Assembly (NCBI GenBank): GCA_964640665.1
Contig: CAZXHT010000013.1
Location: 1-64,000 of the forward strand
Source: DATKYQ01 sp964640665
Lineage (GTDB): Bacteria; Myxococcota; B64-G9
Length of the DNA stretch: 64,000 nt
Direction: 5' to 3'
Made by a program: the position numbers and the translations under genes. Position 1 is the first letter of the stretch. The number at the start of each line of letters is the position of its first letter. Positions 28,401 to 36,345 of this stretch are shown piece by piece. The notes beneath the pieces are model-generated. The model had not been told where the DNA came from. It worked only from the letters and a program-made list of their open reading frames with translations, and made no database searches.

Positions 28401-28570
28401 GGCTTATTAAAAGTCGCCTTGCCGTCGCCGCCGTCTCCCCCGCCCCCATCGGCGTCGAGCCCGCCGTCACTGCCGCCGCCCCCGGCGCCGCAGCCGCCGA
28501 GCGCAAGCGATAAAAATAAAATCCAGGCAGCAACGACCCGGATAGCGATGTATAAAAGTTTTTTTCGCAT
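25472..28570 (-). CDS. Multidomain lipoprotein: CBM-like, four IPT/TIG, WxxLQ domain, DOMON-like
   Basis: The 1032-residue lipoprotein has lipobox LALGGC (Cys27) and a Gly/Asp linker. The N-terminal region ends with a CBM20/48-like segment (DRVYLKGSMNSWDARQLL). Three IPT/TIG domains follow (PASGSPAGGQVVSVYGSGF, PRKGGVGGGTPVTITGRRF, PAMGSVAGGDDVTIYGSGF), then an unrecognised domain beginning VDWAALQWPLSM and ending YDYAYRFSMDQGTSWVVAEG, then a fourth IPT. The C-terminus is a DOMON-like carbohydrate-binding domain (DDDNLYLGIRGWVDFQ). ATG 28570 is preferred because GGAGGAG lies just upstream; the frame runs to 28645. It lies 24 nt before the GH57 gene, so the two probably cooperate in alpha-glucan capture and cleavage. 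No catalytic motif is seen. Confidence 0.82.
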   Translation of the reverse strand: MRKKLLYIAIRVVAAWILFLSLALGGCGAGGGGSDGGLDADGGGGDGGDGKATFNKPTGYASVTFYVDDTSNQTYTSADIEWKGSFVYDPQTNIIVHDASWAGEVGPYPALYDDGPIAEGGHEMPGAGAGDHIFSVEVYVLADESFDTDFQYGAINEFDNWIWEGSNGEFSLPAGSNGRIDATGYVIPAFGTYDMRVTLDTAGLNDAFLPFDPAGDRVYLKGSMNSWDARQLLDNGEKGDSTAGDGVYTYHHAENLGPHDGMLFAGQHVQFVFMLNGLEYKRIDALADGVTASTNCTEPDVWDQAPIVMEPESRGRIKNTTLVICEGGGGVSVGSVVPASGSPAGGQVVSVYGSGFEDGALVKFGGELAGDIQFVGSGQLNCSTPAHAAGAVGVRVTNPGGDFAELADGFVYQAGDQPEILFLQPRKGGVGGGTPVTITGRRFASGLTVDFGGGAATNIVVASDSRLSCVTPAHAAGKVSVSVTNPGGAAASFPDGFEYIDSSGPLISGIDPAMGSVAGGDDVTIYGSGFDAGATVTFDGIAATEIVSSPPGSIACKTPSHTAGSVDVVVTNSDQQADALAGGFSYEVPRVDWAALQWPLSMVLDESQASELVYAQVYEPGVTDMPGCGLGISAQLGYGPQGVSPQDDPGAFSWGDAACNDQCDTCGNNDEYQAAIIIPQAGQYDYAYRFSMDQGTSWVVAEGIGTATVRGGGVDLEVWEAQPAVGSVLGGETINVAGSAFTDGAVVSLDGEPLATTFVDAGTLTATTLPHAPGMVELVATNPDSAYATLPQGFDFVLRGTPDLERNTSGQTEIETISGNDWDSAFLAGSNAVGSDWGDNHADELYVAFDDDNLYLGIRGWVDFQAGNAIVAYIDTDFGPGSGITNMNDLSDDFGIDGAPGFDAAVSSIAAVSVQGFGAELAAGTLGMAEIEAGDEDPAHWVLAGARGFSDPADFGWLPGVTLRTSQDNQAIEMAIPVSVLLGGVIPQDGAHLALFVRLVNHHGEYLSNDTLPLDDPSAPEDVGRVFVFEMR

Positions 28571-28651
28571 GCCGCTCCTCCGCAAAACGCCAAGATACGA
28601 TCGGTTCATACTAGCATGTGCTCGAACGATGGGAAAGACACCCAATCTGTT

Positions 28652-30205
28652 CTAATGGTAGAAAATCACCCCGCCGGTCTGGGTGCCGGTGTAGATGTCG
28701 CCCTCGAGGTGCTCGGGCATGCCGACCGCGAAATCTGTAAGGCCGTCGCCATCGACGTCGCCCAGGTTGATGATCGCCGAGCCGAAGCCGTCGCTGCCCT
28801 TGGGTTCGGGCGCGGCCAGCAGATCCGGCACGGTGACGAACGACTGCCCGTCGGCGGCCAGCGCGTAAACGGCTACCACTCCCGAGCCGCTCTCGCCGCC
28901 CGGCCCGTCTCCGTACTTGATGCCTGAAAGCAGCGCGCCGCGCCCGGGGCCGCCGTAGTCTCTGACAAAGGCGAAACTCTGTCCGAAGCCGACATCGGCA
29001 TAACCGGTCGGAGGCAGCAAGATGTTCACCGGAGGCTGCTGCTCGAAGCCGGCCTGGCCCACCCGGTAGACGAACACGGCTCCCGTTGGAGGATCGCCGT
29101 AGTTCGAGGCCCCCACAACCAACAGGCGCGCCTGGCCGGTGTCAATCAGCGAAAGCGGCACGCCGAACTGGCTCTCGGCGTCGGCATCCGGAAAGATGCC
29201 CCATGAAGGACCCTGGCTCCAGTCGCCGCCTCCCGCGAAAACGTACACCCCGCCGGTGTGGGGCCCGCCGGGCAAGAGGCCCTTAATAAGCCCCCAGCCG
29301 CCGATGGCCAGGTCGGCCAGTCCGTCGCCGTCGAGGTCGCCGTAGGCCGCGGACGATCCGAAGTACTGCCTGTTGACCAATTGGGAAGGCTCCAGCACCA
29401 AGTCCTGATGATCGGGCAGACCCGCCGCCGAGCCGTGAAAGACGACCGCCAGGCCGGTGTCCGAACTGCCGGCGTTCTGACCACCGGCCAAAAGATCGTC
29501 GTAGCCGTCGCCGTCGAAGTCGGCGCAGCGTACGATCTGTCCCAGGCTGTCGGATTGCCTGATTAGATCGGCGGACAACCAGTGGTAGGAGAAACGATCC
29601 TGGGACAATTTGCCGCTCGCATCTCCCCAGAAGACGACTATCCTGCCGGAGTTGGGCGCGCCGGGGTTTGAATAGAGATGGTTGCCGATGGCCAGGTCGA
29701 GATGCCCGTCGTTGTCGAAATCGCAGGGTTGCGAAAGCGCCCATCCGAAGCCGCTTCCAGGCGCGGAGTCGGGCGGCTCGAGAACCAGGTGCGCGGCCGA
29801 AACATCGTCCGGAAAGGATCCTTTGCCGAAAAAGTAGACCCTGCCGGCGGGAATCGCATCACCGACACCGCCCGAAATGTCGGCGTAGTGGGCCGCGATG
29901 GCGTAGGCTCCGGAGGCCTGTCCGGTCACACCGCCAACTACCGTGGCCGACACGCCGAAAAAACCGCCCTCTCCGAGCATGGCCGAAGCCTGCAAGACCC
30001 TCTCGAAATCGCCGCCGTCTGATGCATCGGCGATCTGGTCGGCTCCGGAGTCGGCCGCATCGGCGCCGCCGTCCGCCTGGTCCCCTCCCGAACCGTCGCC
30101 GTCGCCCGCGTCGATGTTTCCCTGTCCGGCGCTGCAACCGGCAAAACAAACGACAACAAACAACGCCGCCGACAGGTAACGTAGAAATCCGCTTCTTGTG
30201 CCCAT
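28652..30205 (-). CDS. FG-GAP (integrin alpha-like) repeat lipoprotein
   Basis: The 517-residue lipoprotein has lipobox VCFAGC (Cys24) and an Asp/Gly/Ala linker. Several FG-GAP/VCBS beta-propeller blades with calcium-binding loops follow: DFDNDGHLDLAIG, DFDGDGYDDLLAG, DLDGDGLADLAIG and DVDGDGLTDFAVG. Such propellers are extracellular adhesion or ligand-binding modules. ATG 30205 is chosen because GGGAGGAT precedes it and it yields a clean signal peptide; the longer open frame to 30358 would put a basic stretch before it. It is divergent from the ASH/MopE gene with 169 bp between. It probably opens the minus-strand cluster that runs to 18971. Confidence 0.88.
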   Translation of the reverse strand: MGTRSGFLRYLSAALFVVVCFAGCSAGQGNIDAGDGDGSGGDQADGGADAADSGADQIADASDGGDFERVLQASAMLGEGGFFGVSATVVGGVTGQASGAYAIAAHYADISGGVGDAIPAGRVYFFGKGSFPDDVSAAHLVLEPPDSAPGSGFGWALSQPCDFDNDGHLDLAIGNHLYSNPGAPNSGRIVVFWGDASGKLSQDRFSYHWLSADLIRQSDSLGQIVRCADFDGDGYDDLLAGGQNAGSSDTGLAVVFHGSAAGLPDHQDLVLEPSQLVNRQYFGSSAAYGDLDGDGLADLAIGGWGLIKGLLPGGPHTGGVYVFAGGGDWSQGPSWGIFPDADAESQFGVPLSLIDTGQARLLVVGASNYGDPPTGAVFVYRVGQAGFEQQPPVNILLPPTGYADVGFGQSFAFVRDYGGPGRGALLSGIKYGDGPGGESGSGVVAVYALAADGQSFVTVPDLLAAPEPKGSDGFGSAIINLGDVDGDGLTDFAVGMPEHLEGDIYTGTQTGGVIFYH

Positions 30206-30301
30206 GGCGATCCTCCCGATGACCATAATAGCGCAAAAAGCAGTAATGAAAAATCTTAGTTTTACTCTTTTTTTCTTCACCAGTGGGTGCTTTTCGAGAG
30301 C

Positions 30302-30322
30302 CGGCCCTGGTAAACCGGGCCG
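30302..30322. other. GC-rich inverted repeat in a divergent promoter region
   Basis: CGGCCC at 30302-30307 pairs with GGGCCG at 30317-30322 across a 9-nt loop. It lies between the FG-GAP gene (minus, start 30205) and the ASH/MopE gene (plus, start 30375), upstream of the putative -10 at 30332. It could be an operator or a stem in a leader; no U-run follows, so it is not a terminator. Confidence 0.3.
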
Positions 30323-30326
30323 TTGC

Positions 30327-30345
30327 TGGTGTATTATTGTTGACC
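30327..30345 (+). promoter_or_regulatory. Putative promoter of the ASH/MopE lipoprotein gene
   Basis: The sequence TGGTG, TATTAT, TGT, TGACC lies 29 nt before ATG 30375. It closely resembles the sequence upstream of the heparinase-like lipoprotein gene (38322-38341), which has TGGTG, C, TATAAT, GGC, TGACC. No good -35 is seen. The similarity between the two sites is the main support. Confidence 0.4.
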
Positions 30346-30374
30346 ATGTCTTCTGCATTCACGTGAGGTTGGAG

Positions 30375-33300
30375 ATGCGCTCGAAAACTACCGCCCTTTT
30401 TTCATTGACGTTTCTTTCTATCGCCTGCCTGGCATTTTTCTCTTGCGGGGGCCAGACGACTTCCAATGACAGCGGTGTGATCGTCTGCCAAACCAGCGAC
30501 GACTGCCCCGCGGGCCTGTTCTGCAACGACGGCGTCTGTGCGCACATTGAAGACGGTGAGCCCGTAACCGATGGAGGAGACGGAGGCCCGGACGCAGACG
30601 GCGGCGACGTCACGGACAGCGGGCCGGGTGAGCCGGACATCGAGACGGAGCCCATCGCGCTCGAGTTCGGCAACGGGCGCATCGGGGTCAAGGTCGAGCG
30701 CCTGCTTGTGGCCCGTAACGTGGGCGATGCCGATCTGAGCCTGTTGTCGCTTGCGCTCGAAGCGGGCACCAGCACCGAGTTCGACGTCCACCCCGAAGGA
30801 AGCCTAAACATCACTCTGAGACCGGGCGAAGAATACGAGATCCTGGTAAGCTACACCCCGACAGACGGCCTGGCCGACCAGGGCGCACTGCTGGTAAGCT
30901 CCAACGATCCGGACGAGGCCCTGTTGCGCGTGCCGCTCTCGTCTTCCTACAAGGGCTCGTCTGAGATAACTCTTATCAACGACCCGGTCGAGGCCGGGCC
31001 GCAACTTGCAGAAATCGACTTCGGCAACGTTCCTGTTGGAGCCAGCACGCAGCGAACCGTCTACCTGAAAAACACAGGGCGCGCCAATGCCGTGCTTGCA
31101 ATCGACGACGCCCGCACCGAGCCGCCCTCGAGTCTGTATTTTTCCGTGCAGATTTTTCCCGACCTGCCGGCCTACCTGAGCCCCGATCCCGGCCCGTGCA
31201 GTAACGATCCCGACTGCGAGGGTAATGCCGTCTGCAGCTCGGGCGCCTGCGTCGATCAGGCGGGCCATGTCCAAGGCGTGGTCACCTTGACGCTGCGCTT
31301 CACACCCGGCGCCGCAGGTTTTGTTACCGAAGCATTGATAGTCACCAATGACGAGGACGACGCCGGCGGCGACGGCGACGAGCGCCCGCTGGTGGTTCCG
31401 TTGGTCGGGCGGGGGATCTTGCCCGAGTTGGAGATCGTTCCCAATCCGATCGACTTCGATAGCTGGTTCGTCGGCCAGCAGGCCGAACAAACAGTCACCC
31501 TGCGCAACCTCGGCCAACAGGATCTGACCATCGATTCGCTGGCGCTCGAGAGCGGCGATCCATTCACGCTCGACAGCGGTGGTCAGTCGAGTTGGACGCT
31601 CGCGCCCGACACCGAGGCCCAGGTCACGATCGGTTACGCTCCCCTGTCCCCGGGCGCATTCCAGGACGTTTTGATCGCCACCAGCAACGATCCGGAAAGC
31701 CCGGCCCGGGTGGACGTGCTGGCAAGCGCCGTTACGGCTCCGGCGATCGAGACCTTACCCGCGCAGATCGACTTCGGCGAGATACAGCTTTCGCAAATCG
31801 CTTCTATAGATGTGCAGATTGCAAACAACGGCGGCAGCGACCTGGTCGTCGGTGATATCAGGTTGAGTCCGGGAAGCTCGGACGCCTTCAGCGTCCTGCA
31901 GTCGCTTCTACCCGCCATCGCTCCCGGCCAGAGCCGGACGCTTAATGTGATCTACTACCCGACCGCTCCGGTTGGCGCGGACGGCGGCACGATCGAGATC
32001 GAAAGCAACGATCCGGCCAGCCCCGTTGCCACAATCGATCTGACGGGAGTGGGCACAGACCCGGCCGTCGTGGCCGAGCCGGCCTCGGTCGACTTCGGCC
32101 CGATCTATCTCGGTTTCGAGGCCGGCCCGGCAACCATCGCAGTCCGCAACGATGGGTTCGGAACCCTGACGATCAACGCCGTCGGCCTGGCGGCCGGCAC
32201 CGAACCGGAGTTCTCTCTACGCAACCTGCCGGCGCTACCCGCCGATCTGGCGTCCGGCGAGAGCGTCACCGTCGACCTTTACTACACTCCGCTCGGCACC
32301 GGGCTGCGCTCTAGCACGATCCAGGTGCTGAGTTCCGACCAGGACAATCCGCTGCTTGCGATCCCCATCGCCGGCACCGGCAGCAACTGCCCGGCCGGCT
32401 TCTGGGACATCGACGGCGATCCCGGCAACGGCTGCGAGTATGCCTGTGATCTGTCGAACGGCGGGGTCGAGGATTGCGACGGCGTGGACAACGACTGCGA
32501 CGCGCAAATCGACGAGGATCTGACATCGCGCACCTGTTCGATAGACAACCAGTGGGGCACCTGCAACGGCCAGGAGATCTGCGCGGGGTCGGCCGGCTGG
32601 GAGGGCTGCGATGCCGAAACACCAGCCGCAGAAACTTGCGATACGGCCGACAACGACTGCGACGGCTTCACGGACGCCAACGACAGCAGCCTGGCACTGT
32701 TGCCTTGCGAGATGCAGGCCGGGGCCTGCACAGGCGCCGCGCACCGGGCCGGGTTGTGCGTCGACGGCAGCTGGAACCCGTGCGAGACAATCGACTACCT
32801 GGCAAACAATGGAAACTTCGCGACGACAGAAAACTGTGACGGCATCGACAACAACTGCGACGGGGCGACCGACGAGGGGCTGACCACGCGAGTCTGTTAC
32901 CAGACCAATCCATGGGGAAGCTGCCCAGGTACGGAGAGTTGCGCAGGATCAAACGGCTGGATGGGCTGCAACGCGCCGGCCCCGACCCAGGAAATCTGCG
33001 ACACTTATGACAACAACTGCGACGGGCTGACCGACACCGACGACGGCACGCTGTTGCTTGCGGCTTGCGAGTTGCAGTCCGGCGTTTGCGCTGGCGCGGT
33101 GCATCGGGCGGGGCTGTGCGTCGGGGGAAGCTGGCAGCCCTGCCAAGCCGTCGACTACGGGCCGATCTTCGGCGTCGAGGCATGCGGCAACGCACTGGAC
33201 GAGGACTGCTCGGGGGCCGCAGAAGACAAGGACACCGACGGGGACACTTTCCTGGATGCCGCCTGTGGCGGGGCCGACTGTGACGATCTCGACCCGGCCA

Positions 33301-34562
33301 CCCACCCGGGAGCCACCGAGATCCCCGATGCCCACGACAACGACTGCGACACACTGGTCGACGAGGGCCTGATCCCGGCCGGGGCGGTCATAGTCACCGA
33401 GATCATGAAAGATCCCTCCGCCGTCAGCGACACATACGGCGAGTACCTGGAGCTGACCAACGTCTGGTCGAACCCCGTCAACCTCGATTCCTGGACCATC
33501 CACGACGACGACACCGACGGTCACCAGATCGTCAAGCCCTCGGGCATCGTCATCGCCCCGGGCCAGTCAGCCGTACTGTGCCGCAACGACAACGTCTCTC
33601 TCAACGGCGGTGTTGCGTGCGACTATGACTACGATGACTTCATCCTGGGTCAGACGTCCGGAGGGGAAGACGAGGTTGTCCTGGAACTCGATGGTTTCGA
33701 GATAGACCGGGTCGTCTACCTGAATAACTCATGGCCGGATATCGCCGGCCATTCGATGAACCTCGACCCGGCCGCCTATGATACCGCCGCCAACGATCTC
33801 GTCGCCAACTGGTGCGACACGCCCACCAGCGATGCCTACAAGCTGCCCGGTGGCGACTGGGGCACGCCGGGAGCGTTCAATCCCACCTGCTCGGGCAACC
33901 TGGCGGTGTTGGCCGTTAATCCGGTCTCGGGCATCGACGCCGGCGGCGAAACGCTCATTATTATCGGCTCGGGCTTGACCGGCGCCAATGCCGTAAAAGT
34001 CGGGTCACTCGACTGCGCCGCCTACACCGTTGTCGATGATACCCACATCTCGTGCACTACCCCGGCCCAGGCTGCGGGCGACTACGACGTCACGGTAGTC
34101 AAGGGAGTAAACTCGAAAACTCTTTCGGCGGGCTACCGCTATACCGCAGAGGCCACGGCCACGAACATCGACTGGTGCGTATTGCAATACCCAAACGCGC
34201 TCAGCGCCACGGCCGGTGCTCCAACCGCGCTGATCTTCGGCCGTATTTACAAGGCCGGCGTGACCGAGCCGGCCGGACCACCGGCGGGCATCTCGGTCCA
34301 GGTTGGTTACGGCGCACAGTCGAGTGACCCGCGCGTCACACCGGGCTGGGCATGGTCCGACGCCGTCTGGAACCCTTCCTGTCCCGATTGCGGCAACGAC
34401 GATGAGTTTATGCGCAGCCTGACGGTCGAGTTGCCCGGCAACTACAGCTATGCCTACCGTTTCAGCGAGGACGGCGGCTACACGTTTGTCTACGCCGACT
34501 TGCCTCCGGGCACCACGGACGGCTTCTCGACCGCCGAGCTCGGCGCTCTTGACGTGCAGTGA
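30375..34562 (+). CDS. Giant lipoprotein: five ASH domains, MopE-type Cys repeats, lamin-tail, IPT and WxxLQ domains
   Basis: The 1395-residue lipoprotein has lipobox CLAFFSC (Cys24), a short Cys motif (CQTSDDCPAGLFCNDGVC) and a D/G linker. Five ASH/choice-of-anchor-D-like Ig domains follow, e.g. EIDFGNVPVGASTQRTVYLK, PIDFDSWFVGQQAEQTVTLR and SVDFGPIYLGFEAGPATIAV. The second has a Cys-rich insertion. Repeats of the MopE type come next (CDGVDNDCDAQIDEDL, CDGIDNNCDGATDEGL), then a lamin-tail domain (EYLELTNVWSNPVNLDSWTI), one IPT domain and a C-terminal WxxLQ domain shared with the 25472-28570 protein. MopE repeats are linked to copper binding in methanotrophs. ATG 30375 fits the signal peptide. 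The role is probably surface adhesion or metal binding; no catalytic motif is seen. Confidence 0.82.
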   Translation: MRSKTTALFSLTFLSIACLAFFSCGGQTTSNDSGVIVCQTSDDCPAGLFCNDGVCAHIEDGEPVTDGGDGGPDADGGDVTDSGPGEPDIETEPIALEFGNGRIGVKVERLLVARNVGDADLSLLSLALEAGTSTEFDVHPEGSLNITLRPGEEYEILVSYTPTDGLADQGALLVSSNDPDEALLRVPLSSSYKGSSEITLINDPVEAGPQLAEIDFGNVPVGASTQRTVYLKNTGRANAVLAIDDARTEPPSSLYFSVQIFPDLPAYLSPDPGPCSNDPDCEGNAVCSSGACVDQAGHVQGVVTLTLRFTPGAAGFVTEALIVTNDEDDAGGDGDERPLVVPLVGRGILPELEIVPNPIDFDSWFVGQQAEQTVTLRNLGQQDLTIDSLALESGDPFTLDSGGQSSWTLAPDTEAQVTIGYAPLSPGAFQDVLIATSNDPESPARVDVLASAVTAPAIETLPAQIDFGEIQLSQIASIDVQIANNGGSDLVVGDIRLSPGSSDAFSVLQSLLPAIAPGQSRTLNVIYYPTAPVGADGGTIEIESNDPASPVATIDLTGVGTDPAVVAEPASVDFGPIYLGFEAGPATIAVRNDGFGTLTINAVGLAAGTEPEFSLRNLPALPADLASGESVTVDLYYTPLGTGLRSSTIQVLSSDQDNPLLAIPIAGTGSNCPAGFWDIDGDPGNGCEYACDLSNGGVEDCDGVDNDCDAQIDEDLTSRTCSIDNQWGTCNGQEICAGSAGWEGCDAETPAAETCDTADNDCDGFTDANDSSLALLPCEMQAGACTGAAHRAGLCVDGSWNPCETIDYLANNGNFATTENCDGIDNNCDGATDEGLTTRVCYQTNPWGSCPGTESCAGSNGWMGCNAPAPTQEICDTYDNNCDGLTDTDDGTLLLAACELQSGVCAGAVHRAGLCVGGSWQPCQAVDYGPIFGVEACGNALDEDCSGAAEDKDTDGDTFLDAACGGADCDDLDPATHPGATEIPDAHDNDCDTLVDEGLIPAGAVIVTEIMKDPSAVSDTYGEYLELTNVWSNPVNLDSWTIHDDDTDGHQIVKPSGIVIAPGQSAVLCRNDNVSLNGGVACDYDYDDFILGQTSGGEDEVVLELDGFEIDRVVYLNNSWPDIAGHSMNLDPAAYDTAANDLVANWCDTPTSDAYKLPGGDWGTPGAFNPTCSGNLAVLAVNPVSGIDAGGETLIIIGSGLTGANAVKVGSLDCAAYTVVDDTHISCTTPAQAAGDYDVTVVKGVNSKTLSAGYRYTAEATATNIDWCVLQYPNALSATAGAPTALIFGRIYKAGVTEPAGPPAGISVQVGYGAQSSDPRVTPGWAWSDAVWNPSCPDCGNDDEFMRSLTVELPGNYSYAYRFSEDGGYTFVYADLPPGTTDGFSTAELGALDVQ

Positions 34563-34563
34563 G

Positions 34564-36324
34564 TTGAAGTACACGCCGACATTCTTGTTGGTATTTTTCA
34601 CATCGCTTCAGGTCGCTGCGCCGGCTGCCGGCGGTCGGCTGTCCTACTTTCGCCATGACGGCCGTCGAGTATCGATCGAGCCCGTCCGCCGCGCGGGCAA
34701 GCTCGTAATCCCGATCCCGGGCCGGCGCCCGGTAATCATCGGGCGCGACGTCATCGTTCGCCTGCGGCCCGGAGACGATCCCCGCTCTTTGCCGCCGACG
34801 GGTCTTACACCGATCAGACGAATACGTGGACTCGACAACACCTGGTTGCTAAGCGCGCCAGACGAGCCGAGCGCCGTTCGGGCTTGCGCCGCCGTGTTCG
34901 AGTCGAAGCGCGCGGTCTGGGCCGTTCCCGACTTCAGCGTTCCGATCGAGCTGATGCACACACCCGACGATCCGCTCTATCCCGAGCAGTGGCACCTGAA
35001 AAGCCCGCGCGGACAGGACATCGCGGCAGAGGATGCCTGGGACATCACCCGCGGAGACCCGCAGGTAGTGGTGGCTGTGCTAGATACGGGAGTCGGAGTT
35101 CACCCCGACCTCGACCCGGCCCGCATGCTGAAGCCCAGAAATATCCTGACCGGCACGGACGACGCAACTCCATCGAACCTTGCCATCGACGCCCACGGTA
35201 CCGCCTGTATGGGTCTGGTCGCGGCCACGGCCGACAACCAGACGGGTGTGAGCGGAGTATGCCCGCGCTGCTCCGGGATGCCGGTGCGCATCTTCGACGA
35301 CTTCGCCCAGATGGCGACGATCTCCGAGATCGCGGAAGGCATCGGTTACGCCACAGACGAAGGCGCCTGGGTGATCTCCAACAGCTGGGGCATCGGCCAG
35401 GAACTGATCGACCAGGGCGGGATCGACATGACGCCGCTGTACGAGGCCGTGCGCCACGCTGTCGAAAGCGGCCGGGCCGGCAAGGGCTGCGTGGTATTGT
35501 TTGCAGCCGGCAACGGCGACGCCGATCTGAACGCCCAGCCGATAGGCTCCGACGAGTTGCCGGCCATGGACGAAACCATCGCCGTAGGCGCCTGCGGTCA
35601 TGACGGCTACGTCGCGCGTTACTCCGACTACGGTTCGTGCGTCTCGGTGCTGACTCCAAGCTGGAGCGGCCAATCCGGCGACCCCAAGATCCTGACGCTG
35701 GATACCGCCGGCGACGCCGGCTACAACAAGGCCGGCGAGCACTACAAGAGCGAGCCGGGCCAGGGCGACGTATCCACGGGCGCGAGCGAGCCCGATGCCG
35801 AAGGCGACTACACCCGATATTTCGGCGGCACCTCGGCGGCCACACCGATAGCGGCCGGTGTGGCGGCGTTGGTTTTATCGGCCAACCCGGATCTCGATTA
35901 CCACCAGGTAAGAGACATACTGCAGTCGACCGCCGAGAAGGTAGGCGACATAGAATATATTGACGGCCGCGACGATCATTATGGCTACGGCCGGGTGCAT
36001 GCGCTACGAGCGGTTGCGGTTGCGAAATACGGCCGTGACAACATTGACGGTGAACCCTGCGTCCTGGACCTGAACTGCGCCGGAGTCTGCCGCACAGACC
36101 AGCCGGACGCCGGCCAGCCAGCCTGCGCCACAACCTGCGCCCAGCCCGAAGACTGCCCCGAAGACCAGGATTGCCTTTCAGGCTACTGCGGGCCCGAGCT
36201 ACCCGAACCAGTCATAGAAGGCGGCTGCGGCTGCAAGACTCCGGTGCGAGGCGAACCCAACATATGGCCGTTGGCACTGCTTGTCTTCCTCGTGTGCAAG
36301 CAGCGCCGACACCTATCGATATAA
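34564..36324 (+). CDS. Secreted subtilisin-like (S8) serine protease with Cys-rich tail and C-terminal sorting signal
   Basis: The proposed 586-residue product starts at TTG 34564, right after the upstream stop, and begins with a good signal peptide (KYTPTFLLVFFTSLQVAAPA). A propeptide follows, then the S8 catalytic domain: Asp174 in VAVLDTGVGVHPDL, His211 in DAHGTACMGL, the oxyanion Asn317 in LFAAGNGDAD and Ser424 in GGTSAATPIAAGVAALV. C-terminal to it is a Cys-rich stretch (CVLDLNCAGVCRTDQPDAG). The end has GGCGC, a hydrophobic segment and a basic tail, like the heparinase protein at 81-3023. Two nt separate it from the preceding giant lipoprotein, which may be a substrate or partner. The frame is open to 34450, but that part is a shadow without a signal peptide. 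Confidence 0.9.
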   Translation: MKYTPTFLLVFFTSLQVAAPAAGGRLSYFRHDGRRVSIEPVRRAGKLVIPIPGRRPVIIGRDVIVRLRPGDDPRSLPPTGLTPIRRIRGLDNTWLLSAPDEPSAVRACAAVFESKRAVWAVPDFSVPIELMHTPDDPLYPEQWHLKSPRGQDIAAEDAWDITRGDPQVVVAVLDTGVGVHPDLDPARMLKPRNILTGTDDATPSNLAIDAHGTACMGLVAATADNQTGVSGVCPRCSGMPVRIFDDFAQMATISEIAEGIGYATDEGAWVISNSWGIGQELIDQGGIDMTPLYEAVRHAVESGRAGKGCVVLFAAGNGDADLNAQPIGSDELPAMDETIAVGACGHDGYVARYSDYGSCVSVLTPSWSGQSGDPKILTLDTAGDAGYNKAGEHYKSEPGQGDVSTGASEPDAEGDYTRYFGGTSAATPIAAGVAALVLSANPDLDYHQVRDILQSTAEKVGDIEYIDGRDDHYGYGRVHALRAVAVAKYGRDNIDGEPCVLDLNCAGVCRTDQPDAGQPACATTCAQPEDCPEDQDCLSGYCGPELPEPVIEGGCGCKTPVRGEPNIWPLALLVFLVCKQRRHLSI

Positions 36325-36345
36325 GAATCAGTCCAATCAGGGGTC

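Noticed and set aside
32461..33372. Regular Cys/Asp-rich repeats that could look like DNA repeats
   Set aside because: They are protein-level MopE-type repeats in the giant lipoprotein; the nucleotide copies diverge and have no CRISPR-like spacing.
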